Made by a program: the position numbers and the translations under genes
Part shown: piece by piece, positions 1 through 9,068 of the stretch
How the letters are laid out: every line of letters begins with the position of its first letter
Numbering within the stretch: the stretch's first letter is position 1
Notes under the pieces: generated by a model
What the model saw: the letters and a program-made list of their open reading frames with translations, nothing else
What the model was told of the DNA's origin: nothing
The model's database searches: none
DNA from: Nakamurella leprariae
Lineage (GTDB): Bacteria; Actinomycetota; Actinomycetes; Mycobacteriales; Nakamurellaceae
Assembly (NCBI RefSeq): GCF_016918035.1
Contig: NZ_JAERWK010000006.1
Coordinates: 118,196-182,195 of the forward strand
Length of the DNA stretch: 64,000 nt
Direction: 5' to 3'

Positions 1-283
1 CGACGGCGGTGAGCGCCTCGGCGAAGGGCACATAGGTCACCTGCACGGTGATGCCCGGCCGCTGCTGCTCGAACCGGCGGGCCAGGTCCTGGTACAGCTG
101 CCCCTCCACCTCGGTGCCGTAGACCTGGACGGTCAGCCGGTCGCGGACGCCGCCGTCGGTGGACGACACCCGCCGGGTCAGGCCGGCGCAGCCGCTCAGC
201 CCGGCCAGGGCGGTCATCGCCGCCCCCAGGCCTCCGGCCAGGACGGTGCGGCGAGGCAACCGCCGGGGTCCGGCATCGATCAT
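1..283 (-). CDS. Extracellular solute-binding lipoprotein, N-terminal part (cut by window edge)
   Basis: The first 94 codons of a minus-strand gene running off the left edge. The N-terminus has paired arginines, a hydrophobic stretch and a lipobox ending LSGC at about residue 32, so the product should be an exported lipoprotein; the RR-rich start may be a Tat signal. After the signal the sequence LTVQVYGTEVEG continues into an amphipathic stretch with PGITVQVTYVPF, which is typical of family 1 (sugar-type) ABC solute-binding proteins. The ATG is preceded by GAGGACGG at a normal spacing. Ligand and partner genes lie outside the window. The family call is likely, the substrate unknown. Confidence 0.8.
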   Translation of the reverse strand, partial: MIDAGPRRLPRRTVLAGGLGAAMTALAGLSGCAGLTRRVSSTDGGVRDRLTVQVYGTEVEGQLYQDLARRFEQQRPGITVQVTYVPFAEALTAV

Positions 284-503
284 GGTTCCGTCCTCGGGGC
301 TGGTGGGCGGTGCACGGCGGTCGCACCGTCGGGCGGGTACCCCGCCACCGGGGGTTCCAGATGCACACCGTGAGAGCGGATCCGATGGCCCACACCTTGT
401 TTCGGCCCTGACGGGACAGGGAAGCCGCCCGTTCGGCCGGTCGCACGTGGCGGCACCTCCCGGTCCGACCGCGCCGCAAGCGGGACCACCGACGGTGATC
501 GGC

Positions 504-737
504 ATGAAGGCACGCCGCATCTCCCTGTCCCTGCTGACCCTGGTGGATGAGCCGGACGACCTCACCGACACTCCCACCGACGTCACCGAGGCGGCCATCG
601 TGTGCCACCTGTCGGGTGAGGAGCAGGGCTTCTGGTTCCGCGGCACCGACGCGGTCGTGGTGTCGGTGCAGGGCACCGAGACGCCGACCACGGCGTTGAG
701 CATGGTCGCCGATCTGCCGCTGGTCACCGCGTCCTGA
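504..737 (+). CDS. Small hypothetical protein, 77 aa
   Basis: An unrecognised 77-residue protein starting MKARRISLSLL, acidic in the middle, with no signal peptide, membrane segment or cysteine motif that I can identify. An in-frame GTG nine bases upstream (495) is an equally possible start. The open frame continues further 5' but that part is low-complexity and looks like a shadow. The gene lies between the divergent binding-protein gene and the convergent YbaK-family gene. The 220 bases before it show no clear structure beyond the promoter region of the binding-protein gene. Coding status rests on reading frame and context only. Confidence 0.45.
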   Translation: MKARRISLSLLTLVDEPDDLTDTPTDVTEAAIVCHLSGEEQGFWFRGTDAVVVSVQGTETPTTALSMVADLPLVTAS

Positions 738-763
738 CGGCTGGTCGGACTGCGGCCGCGGGC

Positions 764-1354
764 TCAGCCGACCGGCCGGGCCAGCCCCTCGATCAGCTCG
801 GCCTGCGGCAGCCGGGCCAGGTCGGCGCCGTCGATCACCAGCTTGGATCCGCGGATGCCGGAGCCGATGACCACCGGCCCCGCCGCGGCGACGGCCGCGT
901 CGACGAGGATCGGCCAGTCGGTGGGCAGGCCGATCGGGGTGATCCCGCCGTACTCCATCCCGCTCCGGGCCACCGCCGCCTCCATCGGTGCGAAGGAGAT
1001 CTTGCGGACGTCCAGTCGGCGGCGCAGCACCCCGTTCACATCGGCCCGGGTGGTGGCCAGCACGATCGCCGCGGCCCACCGTTCCTGTCCCTCCCGCTTG
1101 CCGGCGACCAGCACGCAGTTGGCCGAGGCCGCGGCGGGCACGTCGTACGCGGCGCAGAACGCCGCCGTGTCGGCCAGATCCGCGTCGATGGCGGCCACGC
1201 CCACCGGTCCGAGCCCGGCGGAGACGGCCGGGTCGCGCAGGGCCGCCCGGACCGGGTCGGCCAGCAGCTCGGGCACGTCGAGGGCGGGCTGCCAGTGCAG
1301 TGAGCCGAGGACTGGGAGGGGGCGACCGTCGGCAGTGTCGTCGTGCAGGGCCAT
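764..1354 (-). CDS. YbaK/EbsC-family aminoacyl-tRNA deacylase
   Basis: A 196-residue protein of the YbaK/ProX/EbsC fold. It would hydrolyse mischarged aminoacyl-tRNA (Cys-tRNA-Pro or Ala-tRNA-Pro type) in the cytoplasm. Family signs are the mid-protein segment ANCVLVAGKREG, the RLDVRKISFAPMEAAV stretch, and the conserved EYGGITPIGLP loop followed by the VVIGSGIRGSKLVID segment. Length fits the stand-alone editing proteins of actinobacteria. It is a single gene with its own start and no obvious operon partner. The exact tRNA substrate cannot be told from sequence. Confidence 0.88.
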   Translation of the reverse strand: MALHDDTADGRPLPVLGSLHWQPALDVPELLADPVRAALRDPAVSAGLGPVGVAAIDADLADTAAFCAAYDVPAAASANCVLVAGKREGQERWAAAIVLATTRADVNGVLRRRLDVRKISFAPMEAAVARSGMEYGGITPIGLPTDWPILVDAAVAAAGPVVIGSGIRGSKLVIDGADLARLPQAELIEGLARPVG

Positions 1355-2148
1355 GACGGTCAGCGTGCCATCCAGCGCGATCGTCGCGTGGGCAGCCCGG
1401 CGATCGCCGGCGACGGCGCGCGGGTCGCAGCGTCCGCTCGGTCCGACGAGATCTTCTCATCGGGCTCTCATCCTGGCTTCCGCGGCGCGGCCCACGGTGG
1501 TCGCCTGGCGACGTGCCGTTCCGCGCGTCCGGCGGCGTCGTCAGTGCTCGTGGTCGGCGCATCCGCTCACGATCTGGCCGACCACCTCGGACAGGAGTGA
1601 TGGTCCCCCACATGGTCACGCGATGAAGCTGGTCGAGCTGACACCCGCCCGATGGTCCGCCCCGCGCCGGGCGGCGGGCGCGGTCGCCTCCGCCGTCGCG
1701 CTGATCGGGTCGGCCTTCGGAGTCGTCAGCCTCGTCGCACCGCGCATCACCCCGTGGGACGTGTTGCGCGATCCGGCTTCTCCCCTGGTCCGGCTGGTCG
1801 ACGTGGGGGCGGAGGGCAACGTGCACACCTGGTTCGACGTGGCGGTCCTGACGCTGGGCGCGGCGGCCGGCGCGGTGACGGCCGCCTCGCGCACCGCGCC
1901 GGTCAACGCCGATGGTCGTGGATGGTGATCGCGACGGTGGTCACCCTGCTGGCCCTGGACGATCTGGCCGCCCGGCACGAGCGACTCGAGCCGATCGGAC
2001 GCGCCATGGGCGGCGGCGACGGCGGCCTGCACTGCGCCTGGCTCGTCCCTGGTCTCGTCCTCGCGGGCGGGATCGTCGCCGTCACCCTGCTGACGGTGCG
2101 TCGGCTTGCGTTCGCACCTGCCTGCTGGGTGTTCGACGGCATCCTCAC

Positions 2149-2226
<78 letters not shown>

Positions 2227-2291
2227 GGCCGTGGGACTCGAGGCCCCGGGTGCGGACTGGTCATCGACTCCCGCGCCGCCTGACGGAGTCC

Positions 2292-2329
2292 CCGGCGGGC
2301 GCTCGTCCGTCCGGTCGAGCGCCCGCCGG
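2292..2329 (-). terminator. Hairpin terminator candidate after nrdB
   Basis: A perfect 14-bp inverted repeat with a 10-base loop (arms 2292-2305 and 2316-2329) sits just downstream of the nrdB stop. There is no U-tract, which is common for actinobacterial terminators. Confidence 0.6.
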
Positions 2330-2352
2330 ATCATGCCCGGGTCATGATCAAG

Positions 2353-3663
2353 TCACCACTGCAGGCCGCTGCCGGTCTGGTACTCGATGACCCGGGTCTC
2401 GAAGAAGTTCTTCTCCTTCTTGAGATCCATCATCTCGCTCATCCACGGGAACGGGTTGTCCACATCGGGGAACAGCGGGGCCAGGCCGATCTGCACGCAT
2501 CGCCGGTTGGTGATGAAGTGCATGTACCGCTCGCACTGCTCGGCGTTCAGCCCCAGCATGCCGGTCGGCATGGTGTCCCGGCCGTAGGCGATCTCGAGTT
2601 CGCAGGCGTCGGCGAGCATCTGGCGGACCTCGGCCTGGAACTCCGACGACCACAGGTGCGGGTTCTCGATCTTGATCTGGTTGATCACGTCGATGCCGAA
2701 GTTCAGGTGGATCGACTCGTCCCGCAGGATGTACTGGTACTGCTCGGCGATGCCGACCATCTTGTTGCGCCGGCCGAGCGACAGGATCTGCGCGAACCCG
2801 GTGTAGAACCACATGCCCTCGAACACCACGTAGAAGGCGATGAGGTCACGCAGGAAGGCCTGGTCGGCCTCCGGCGTCCCGGTGCGGAAGTCCGGGTCCT
2901 CCAGGTGCTGGGTGTACTGCAGCGCCCAGGCGTCCTTGGCGGTGATCGACGGCACCTCCCGGTACATGTTGAACAGCTCGCCCTCGTCCAGGCCGAGCGA
3001 CGTGCAGATGTACTGGAACGTGTGGGTGTGCACGGCCTCCTCGAAGGCCTGCCGCAGCAGGTACTGGCGGCACTCCGGGTTGGTCAGCTGCCGGTACACG
3101 GCCAGCACGATGTTGTTGGCCACCAACGACTCCGCCGTGGCGAAGAAGCCCAGGTTGCGCTTGAGCATCGTCCGCTCGGCCTCGGTCAGACCGGTGCCGG
3201 TCGGATCCGCCGGACGCTTCCACAGTGCGATGTCCGCCTGCATGGACACCTCGGTGGGCATCCAGTGGTTGTTGCAGCCGGCCAGGTACTTCTCCCACGC
3301 CCACCCGTACTTCAGCGGGAGCAGCTGGTTGACGTCGGCCCGGGCGTTGATCATCGCCTTCTCGCTCACCGACACCCGGCCGCCGCCGGCGTCGATGGAC
3401 CCCAGGCCGGTACCCGACTGGGCGCCCGCAGCATCCGTCGCGGCGTCCGCTGCCGCGCCGGTCGGGGAGACCGCCGGCGCCCCCGACGGCAGCCCCGACG
3501 GCGGTCCCGATGGCACGGCGGCGACGGCGGTCTCGCCTGCGGCTCCGTGCGGCCGGGCCGGCGGCTCGGCGGTCAGCGTGGCCGTCGGTGACCCGGCCGG
3601 ATCCGGAGATCCCGGGGTCGAGCCGGTGGCCGGCGCGTCGAAGGAGTTCCAGAAGTCACTCAC
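2353..3663 (-). CDS. nrdB: Ribonucleoside-diphosphate reductase small subunit, class Ic type
   Basis: The 436-residue radical-generating R2 subunit that works with NrdA to make deoxyribonucleotides. The GTG start at 3663 overlaps the nrdA stop as GTGA. Residues 9-95 are a Pro/Ala/Gly-rich extension with no known domain. The R2 fold follows from about residue 100. Metal ligands are visible at Glu178 (TAESLVANN), Glu209 and His212 ([11 protein letters not shown]) and in the later [11 protein letters not shown] motif. Residue 216, where class Ia enzymes carry the radical tyrosine, is Phe, and the first ligand is Glu rather than Asp. These are the hallmarks of the Mn/Fe class Ic enzyme known from Chlamydia trachomatis. 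Metal content is inferred. Confidence 0.95.
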   Translation of the reverse strand: MSDFWNSFDAPATGSTPGSPDPAGSPTATLTAEPPARPHGAAGETAVAAVPSGPPSGLPSGAPAVSPTGAAADAATDAAGAQSGTGLGSIDAGGGRVSVSEKAMINARADVNQLLPLKYGWAWEKYLAGCNNHWMPTEVSMQADIALWKRPADPTGTGLTEAERTMLKRNLGFFATAESLVANNIVLAVYRQLTNPECRQYLLRQAFEEAVHTHTFQYICTSLGLDEGELFNMYREVPSITAKDAWALQYTQHLEDPDFRTGTPEADQAFLRDLIAFYVVFEGMWFYTGFAQILSLGRRNKMVGIAEQYQYILRDESIHLNFGIDVINQIKIENPHLWSSEFQAEVRQMLADACELEIAYGRDTMPTGMLGLNAEQCERYMHFITNRRCVQIGLAPLFPDVDNPFPWMSEMMDLKKEKNFFETRVIEYQTGSGLQW

Positions 3664-6600
3664 TGGCAGGCCTCGCAATCGGGATCGTCGACGGAGCACA
3701 CCGCGCCGGGAGTCGCGTCGAGCACGAACTCCGGAGCGGGCGCGAGGGTCGGAGCCGGCGCCGGGGCAGCCGGCGCCTGGGCCACCGCCACCGGGCTCGG
3801 CGCCGGAGCAACCGCCGCCGGGGCGACCACCGCGGTCGCCGGGGCGGCAGGCTGGGTGGGGAGCGCGGCGACCGCGTTGAGCTTGCCGTCGGTGCCGCGC
3901 AGCGTCGACTTCTCGACGTGGGTGGCCGAGGTGGACCGCAGGTAGTAGGTGGTCTTGCAGCCGGTCCGCCAGGCCAGCCGGTACAACTCATCCAGCTTGC
4001 GGCCGTTCGGGGCGGCCACGTACAGGTTCAGCGACTGCGCCTGGTCGATCCACTTCTGCCGGCGCGACGCGGCGTGGACCAGCCAGGAGCCGTCGACCTC
4101 GAACGCCGTGGCGAACAGCTCCTTGACGTCCTGCGGGATCCGGTCGATCGGCCACAGCGACCCGTCGAAGTACTTCAGGTCGGCCACCATCACCTCGTCC
4201 CACAGCCCGCGCTCCTTGAGCACCCGCACGAGATGCTCGTTGACCACCGTGAAGTCGCCGCTCATGTTGGACTTGACGTACAGGTTCCGGTACGTCGGCT
4301 CGATCGACTGGGAGACGCCGACGATGTTGGAGATGGTCGCGGTCGGGGCGATGGCCATCACGTTGGAGTTGCGCATGCCCTGCCGGAGCACTTTCTGCCG
4401 CAACGCGTCCCAGTCCAGCCGGGTGGTGGTGTCCTGGTCGAGGTCACCGCCGCGGTGCTCGGCCAGGATGGCCACCGAGTCGATGGGCAGCACGCCCCGG
4501 CTCCACAGGGAGCCGTCGTAGGAGGCGTACCGGCCCCGCTCGGCGGCCAGGTCGCTGGAGGCGGAGATGGCGAACCAGGACAGCTGTTCCATCGAGGTGT
4601 CGGCGAACTCGACCGCGCCGGCCGAGGCGTACGGCAGGCCGAGGGTGACCAGCGCGTCGGCGAAGCCCATCAGCCCGAGGCCGACCGGCCGGTGCCGCAG
4701 GTTCGACCGCCGGGCCGACGGCACGGTGTAGAGGTTGATGTCGATGACGTTGTCCAGCATCCGGACCGCGGTGGTCACGGTGCGGCGCAGCCGCTCGACG
4801 TCCAGCCCGTCGGCGGTGACGTGCGCGGCCAGGTTCACCGAACCCAGGTTGCAGACCGCGGTCTCGGCCTGATCACCGCTGCGGGTGTTCAGGGTGATCT
4901 CGGTGCACAGGTTGGACGAGTGCACCACGCCGACGTGCTGTTGCGGGGAGCGCAGGTTGCACGGGTCCTTGAAGGTGATCCACGGGTGCCCGGTCTCGAA
5001 CAGCGCGGTGAGCATCTTGCGCCACAGGTCGACGGCGTCGACGCGGCGGAACACCCGCAGCTCGCCACGGTCGGCGGCGGCCTCGTACTCGGCGTAGCGC
5101 TGGGTGAACGCGGTGCCGACCAGGTCGTGCAGGTCGGGCGTCTCGTCCGGGCTGAACAGGGTCCACGTCGCGCCCGCCTCGACCCGGCGCAGGAACTCGT
5201 CCGGAACCCAGTTGGCCGTGTTCATGTCGTGCGTGCGGCGACGCTCGTCACCGGTGTTCTTGCGCAGATCGAGGAACTCCTCGATGTCCACGTGCCAGGT
5301 CTCCAGGTACGCGCACACCGCACCCTTGCGCTTGCCGCCCTGGTTCACCGCCACCGCGGTGTCGTTGGCGATCTTGAGGAACGGGACCACGCCGGAGGAC
5401 GAGCCGTTGGTGCCCTTGATGTGCGCACCGATGCCACGGATCGGCGTCCAGTCGTTGCCCAGGCCGCCGGAGAACTTGGCCAGCAGGGCGTTGTTGCGGA
5501 TGGAGGAGAAGATGTCCTCCAGGTCGTCGTCCACCGTGGTCAGGAAGCACGACGACAGCTGCGGCCGGACGGTGCCCGAGTTGAACAGGGTCGGCGTGGA
5601 GGCCATGAAGAGATGCGACGACAGCAGTCGGTAGAACTCGACGGCGCGGTCCTCGCGGTCGAGCTCCCGCACGGCCAGGCCCATGGCCACCCGCATGAAG
5701 AAGACCTGCGGCAGCTCGTACCGGGTCCCGTGGGAGTGCAGGAAGTACCGGTCGTACAGGGTCTGCAGGCCGAGGAAGGTGAAGCGGTCGTCGGCGGACG
5801 GGTCCAGGGCGGCACCCAGCCGGTCCAGGTCGAACTCGCCCAGCACCGGGTCGAGCTGGCCCAGTTCGATCCCGCGACGCACGAAGCCGCGCAGCGCTTC
5901 CGGGTACCGCTGCCGCATCTCGTCGGCGGTGGCCTCGTCCGGCGCTCCGGTCAGGAAGGTGAGCGCCTCCGCGCGCAGAGTGTCGTTCAGCAGCCGGGCG
6001 GCCACGAACGAGTAGTTCGGCTCGGTCTCCACCAGCACCCGGGCGGCCAGGATCGGCGCGAGACCCAGTTCCTTGGCGGACATCCCGTCGTACAGGTTCT
6101 CCCGGGTGCCGTTCAGCACCGTGGCCGCGTCGACGTCGGCCAGGCCGCGGCAGGCCTCGCCGATGACGACCTCGAGCCGCCGGACGTCGATGGGGGTCCG
6201 GCTCCCGTCGGGGCCGACCACGGTCAGCGGCGCGGCGTCGGCGAGCGGCAGGTCCGTCCCGGCGGACTCCCGCGCGGCCCGGGCCCGGCGGTGCTCCTCG
6301 CGGTACAGGATGTACGCACGGGCCACCGCCGCGTGCCCGCCGCGCATGAGGGCCAGCTCGACCTGGTCCTGGATCTCCTCCAGGTCGACCGGCCGACCGG
6401 AGCCGGTCCCGTCGGAGAACCGGCGGGTCAGCGTCTCGACCACCGCGTCGGTGAGCTCCACCACGGCGCTGCGCAGTTTGGCCGACTGGCCCGCGGAGCT
6501 GCCGTCGACGGCCAGGAACGCCTTGGTCACCGCGACACTGATCCGGCCCGGGTCGAAGTCGGCGGTGCTGCCGTCGCGGCGGCGGACCCGCGGCGGCGCG

Positions 6601-6677
6601 ACCGACTCGGTGGGGACGACCGACGCTCGCGGCGGCTCTCCCAGCAGGACGTCGGGCAGCGGCTGGGTCTGGGTCAT
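3660..6677 (-). CDS. nrdA: Ribonucleoside-diphosphate reductase large subunit with two ATP cones
   Basis: A 1005-residue catalytic subunit. Two ATP-cone regulatory domains lie in tandem at about residues 30-140 and 155-245, then the R1 barrel. Active-site motifs are [11 protein letters not shown] (redox Cys), SNLCTEITL (the Asn-Cys-Glu of radical chemistry) and [10 protein letters not shown] (second redox Cys). A long Pro/Ala linker leads to a C-terminal CEAC pair that would shuttle electrons from thioredoxin or glutaredoxin. The ATG at 6677 follows GAGGAGAG. The gene is first in an operon with nrdB (GTGA overlap) and is preceded by a cobalamin riboswitch, implying repression when B12 is plentiful. 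This fits an aerobic enzyme backing up a B12-dependent class II reductase, which is not in the window. Confidence 0.97.
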   Translation of the reverse strand: MTQTQPLPDVLLGEPPRASVVPTESVAPPRVRRRDGSTADFDPGRISVAVTKAFLAVDGSSAGQSAKLRSAVVELTDAVVETLTRRFSDGTGSGRPVDLEEIQDQVELALMRGGHAAVARAYILYREEHRRARAARESAGTDLPLADAAPLTVVGPDGSRTPIDVRRLEVVIGEACRGLADVDAATVLNGTRENLYDGMSAKELGLAPILAARVLVETEPNYSFVAARLLNDTLRAEALTFLTGAPDEATADEMRQRYPEALRGFVRRGIELGQLDPVLGEFDLDRLGAALDPSADDRFTFLGLQTLYDRYFLHSHGTRYELPQVFFMRVAMGLAVRELDREDRAVEFYRLLSSHLFMASTPTLFNSGTVRPQLSSCFLTTVDDDLEDIFSSIRNNALLAKFSGGLGNDWTPIRGIGAHIKGTNGSSSGVVPFLKIANDTAVAVNQGGKRKGAVCAYLETWHVDIEEFLDLRKNTGDERRRTHDMNTANWVPDEFLRRVEAGATWTLFSPDETPDLHDLVGTAFTQRYAEYEAAADRGELRVFRRVDAVDLWRKMLTALFETGHPWITFKDPCNLRSPQQHVGVVHSSNLCTEITLNTRSGDQAETAVCNLGSVNLAAHVTADGLDVERLRRTVTTAVRMLDNVIDINLYTVPSARRSNLRHRPVGLGLMGFADALVTLGLPYASAGAVEFADTSMEQLSWFAISASSDLAAERGRYASYDGSLWSRGVLPIDSVAILAEHRGGDLDQDTTTRLDWDALRQKVLRQGMRNSNVMAIAPTATISNIVGVSQSIEPTYRNLYVKSNMSGDFTVVNEHLVRVLKERGLWDEVMVADLKYFDGSLWPIDRIPQDVKELFATAFEVDGSWLVHAASRRQKWIDQAQSLNLYVAAPNGRKLDELYRLAWRTGCKTTYYLRSTSATHVEKSTLRGTDGKLNAVAALPTQPAAPATAVVAPAAVAPAPSPVAVAQAPAAPAPAPTLAPAPEFVLDATPGAVCSVDDPDCEACQ

Positions 6678-6799
6678 GCGCTCTCCTCGCGGGCAGATCA
6701 CCAGGGGTCGGCGGGCCCGGTGGAGCTGCGGCGAGGTCCCGGCGCCCACGAGCGGACAGCACAGGATCCGCACCGACCCTCCTCCGGGGCACGGCGACG

Positions 6800-6820
6800 G
6801 CGCACCCCGGTGGGGTGCGC
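6800..6820 (-). terminator. Hairpin between B12 aptamer and nrdA, likely expression platform
   Basis: A perfect 9-bp stem with a three-base loop lies immediately 3' of the cobalamin aptamer on the minus strand, about 120 bases before the nrdA start. It has no U-tract. It may act as a terminator or as part of the riboswitch switching structure. Confidence 0.5.
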
Positions 6821-6821
6821 G

Positions 6822-7055
6822 CCGGCGGCAGGTCTTCGGACTCGTGGGCGACCGGGCACGGACCCGGCCGGATGCCGGGTGCTGCACGGAGTCCTACTGG
6901 CCGTCGCTTCCCAGGAGCCGTCGGCTCCCAGTGCTGTCAGCTCCGGTGGACCGGAGGAGGACGGCGGTCGTTCCCACTCACCGCTGCGGGGCAGTCCCGG
7001 ATTCGCGCCGGGTTCCCTCTTGCCGCTCCGGGCCTGGATCGGCCGGAGCACCGCT
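6822..7055 (-). promoter_or_regulatory. Cobalamin riboswitch upstream of nrdAB
   Basis: Read on the minus strand, the leader contains the conserved B12-box elements in order: AGCGGTGC at the 5' side, AAGAGGGAACCCGG, then ACTGCCCCGCAGCGGTGA, the GAAGCGACGGCCAGTAGG segment, and finally GAGTCCGAAGACCTGCCGCC. The closing P1 helix pairs GCGG with CCGC. This matches the AdoCbl riboswitch family. Control of class I ribonucleotide reductase by such a switch is known in Streptomyces. The boundaries are approximate. Confidence 0.93.
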
Positions 7056-7070
7056 GGTAGCGCAGACCAT

Positions 7071-7108
7071 ACATGTACGCGGTCGCCGCGCTCGCAACCC
7101 CAACATGT
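7071..7108. promoter_or_regulatory. Candidate paired NrdR boxes
   Basis: Two ACATGT palindromes (TACATGTA at 7070-7077 and AACATGTAG from 7102) are spaced 32 bp centre to centre, about three helical turns, immediately upstream of the nrdAB leader. NrdR boxes come as pairs with this spacing upstream of ribonucleotide reductase operons. The match to NrdR consensus is loose, so this is an inference from position and spacing. Confidence 0.4.
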
Positions 7109-7191
7109 AGGGCGATGGGCGTGTCGACGGTCCTGGCGCCAGACGGCCGGGCCGCGGCCGGTGTGATCCATTCCCGCGTTCCGGACCCGGC

Positions 7192-7368
7192 GGCCGGTGA
7201 TACCTTCCCGCCGTCGTGGTGTTCGGGAAGTCGGTGCGACGCCGGCGCGGCCCTCGCCACTGTGATCGGGAGATCACCTCACGTCCCTCCTCCAGGGGGA
7301 CAGCCACTGGGCGCTCGCCGCCTGGGAAGGCGAGGCGATCGCACCACCCGTCAGCCAGGAGACCGGCC
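7192..7368 (+). promoter_or_regulatory. Cobalamin riboswitch upstream of the Opp/FhuF operon
   Basis: The P1 helix pairs GGCCGGT (7192-7198) with ACCGGCC (7362-7368). Between them lie a GGGAAG element, CGACGCCGGCGCGGCCC, the CCTCGCCACTGTGA core, a CCACTGG segment, CCTGGGAAGGCGAGGCGAT, and the 3' signature GTCAGCCAGGAGACCGGCC. These are the ordered elements of a B12 aptamer, in the shorter variant with CACTGTGA and GTCAG-AGACC cores. The following ATG of the solute-binding protein is 43 bases downstream. Ligand-dependent repression of the operon is inferred. Confidence 0.88.
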
Positions 7369-7411
7369 ACGACACCCGAAGTCATCCACGAGGTGTTGGA
7401 GGCGACGTCGA

Positions 7412-9058
7412 ATGACGTGGCGTGAGCATGCCCTTCTCCGACCGACGGTGCGCCGTCGACGTGCTCGAGCGGTGGTCGCGGCGCTCGCCGCCGGCCTGCT
7501 GGCCGTGGCCGGCTGCTCGACCACCGGGGGTGACTCCGCCACCACCAGCTCGCCGTCGGGCACCGCAGCGACCGGGAGCAGCGCCGCCCCGCCGCCGGCC
7601 GAGCTGACCATCGCAACCAGCTTCGGCATCGACAGTCTCGACCCGCTCACCGACGGGTTCTGGGGACCCGAGTTCGGGTACGTCGAACTCCTCATGCGAC
7701 CGGAGCGCAGCGGAACTCCCAGCCCGTGGGTGCTGCGGGAGCTCACCGCGGTGGACGACACCACCTGGCAGATGGTGCTCAACGAGGGCATCTCCTTCCA
7801 GAGCGGTCGCCCCCTGGACGGTGCCGCCCTGGCGCAGCTGCTGAACTGGACCGCCGAGAACAACGAGGGCTTCGCCACCGCCTCGGCCTTCGCCTCCGCC
7901 GAGGCGACCGGGCCGCTCGAGGTCACCATGACCACCAGCCGGCCCATCCCGTTGCTGGCCAACACCCTGGCCGACGAGTCCAACGTGCTCGTGCTCGACG
8001 TGGACGCCTACGAGGCGGCCGCGCCGCAGGCCGAGACCGACCCGGCCGTCTACCTGGACGCCGGCCTGTACACCGGCGCCTACGAGATGCAGAGCCTGGA
8101 CACCGAGACCGCCGTGCTGGCCCCCGATGCCGACCATTGGGGCGGCACGCCGGCGCTGAGCGCGCTGACCATCAAGTTCGTCCCCGAGGTCACCGCGCGG
8201 GTGCAGGCCGTGCAGGCCGGTGAGGCCGACCTGGCGCTGTACATCCCGACCTCGGTGGCCGCCACGCTCGAGGGCCGTGACGACGCGTACTACGTCACCG
8301 GGCAGCCGACCGGGTCGCAGTTCGCGCTGCAGTTCAACGTCCGCGGCGCGCCGACCGATGATGTCCTGGTCCGCCGGGCACTGCTGGCCGCAGTCGACTA
8401 CCGAGCGCTGGCCGACGACGTGCTGCAGGGTCTGGCGTCGGTGGCCGAGGGCATCTATCCGCCGTCGGTGCCGTGGGCGGTCACCACCCAGGTCACCGAT
8501 CCGACGGTCGCGGCCGGTCTGCTCGACCAGGCCGGCTGGACGGCAGGGTCCGACGGCACCCGGAGCAAGGACGGCCAGCCGCTCACCATCCGGATGCTGA
8601 CCTACCCGCAGCAGCCGGACTCCGACACTCTGGCCGTGGCGCTGCAGGCGCAACTCGCCGAGCTGGGCGTGCAGGTCGAGGTCAACCAGGTCCCGGACAT
8701 CTACGCCGCGCAGGAGTCCGGCGAGTGGGAGACGGCGATCCTGAGCGACTCGCTGCTGTCCTACGGGGGCAGCCCGGTCGACGGCCTGGCCGACGACCTG
8801 CGCACCGACGGCGAGCAGAACTACAGCGGCGTCAGCATTCCCGAGCTCGACGCGTTGATCGACCAGGTGCAGATCACCTTCGATCCGGCCGAACGGACAG
8901 AGCTCCTCGAACAGGTCCAGCAGGTCGTGCACGACCACGCCGTGTGGGGCGCGCTGGTGTTCCGCACCCCCGCGGTGGTGACCGGCCCGCAGTGGCGGGG
9001 GTACGAGACGCCCATCTCGAACCTGTGGGTGACCGCCCAGACTGCTCCGTCGGCCTGA
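7412..9058 (+). CDS. Opp/Nik-type ABC transporter solute-binding lipoprotein under B12 control
   Basis: A 548-residue protein of the SBP_bac_5 family (dipeptide, nickel and metallophore binding proteins). The ATG at 7412 follows a GGAGG about ten bases upstream. The N-terminus has arginines, a hydrophobic core and a lipobox LLAVAGC, then a Ser/Thr/Gly linker. The mature part starts ELTIATSFGIDSLDPLTDG and continues through the usual three-lobed fold; the FALQFNVRGAPTDDVLVRRALLAAVDY segment is characteristic. It is first in a five-gene operon whose leader is a cobalamin riboswitch, so the substrate is more likely a cobalt or nickel chelate, or a corrinoid, than a peptide. The substrate itself cannot be read from sequence. 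Confidence 0.92.
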   Translation: MTWREHALLRPTVRRRRARAVVAALAAGLLAVAGCSTTGGDSATTSSPSGTAATGSSAAPPPAELTIATSFGIDSLDPLTDGFWGPEFGYVELLMRPERSGTPSPWVLRELTAVDDTTWQMVLNEGISFQSGRPLDGAALAQLLNWTAENNEGFATASAFASAEATGPLEVTMTTSRPIPLLANTLADESNVLVLDVDAYEAAAPQAETDPAVYLDAGLYTGAYEMQSLDTETAVLAPDADHWGGTPALSALTIKFVPEVTARVQAVQAGEADLALYIPTSVAATLEGRDDAYYVTGQPTGSQFALQFNVRGAPTDDVLVRRALLAAVDYRALADDVLQGLASVAEGIYPPSVPWAVTTQVTDPTVAAGLLDQAGWTAGSDGTRSKDGQPLTIRMLTYPQQPDSDTLAVALQAQLAELGVQVEVNQVPDIYAAQESGEWETAILSDSLLSYGGSPVDGLADDLRTDGEQNYSGVSIPELDALIDQVQITFDPAERTELLEQVQQVVHDHAVWGALVFRTPAVVTGPQWRGYETPISNLWVTAQTAPSA

Positions 9059-9068
9059 GCCCGGTCCC

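Noticed and set aside
3510..7166. Very long plus-strand open frame opposite nrdAB
   Set aside because: It is the low-complexity shadow of high-GC codons on the opposite strand; nrdA and nrdB carry the real motifs.
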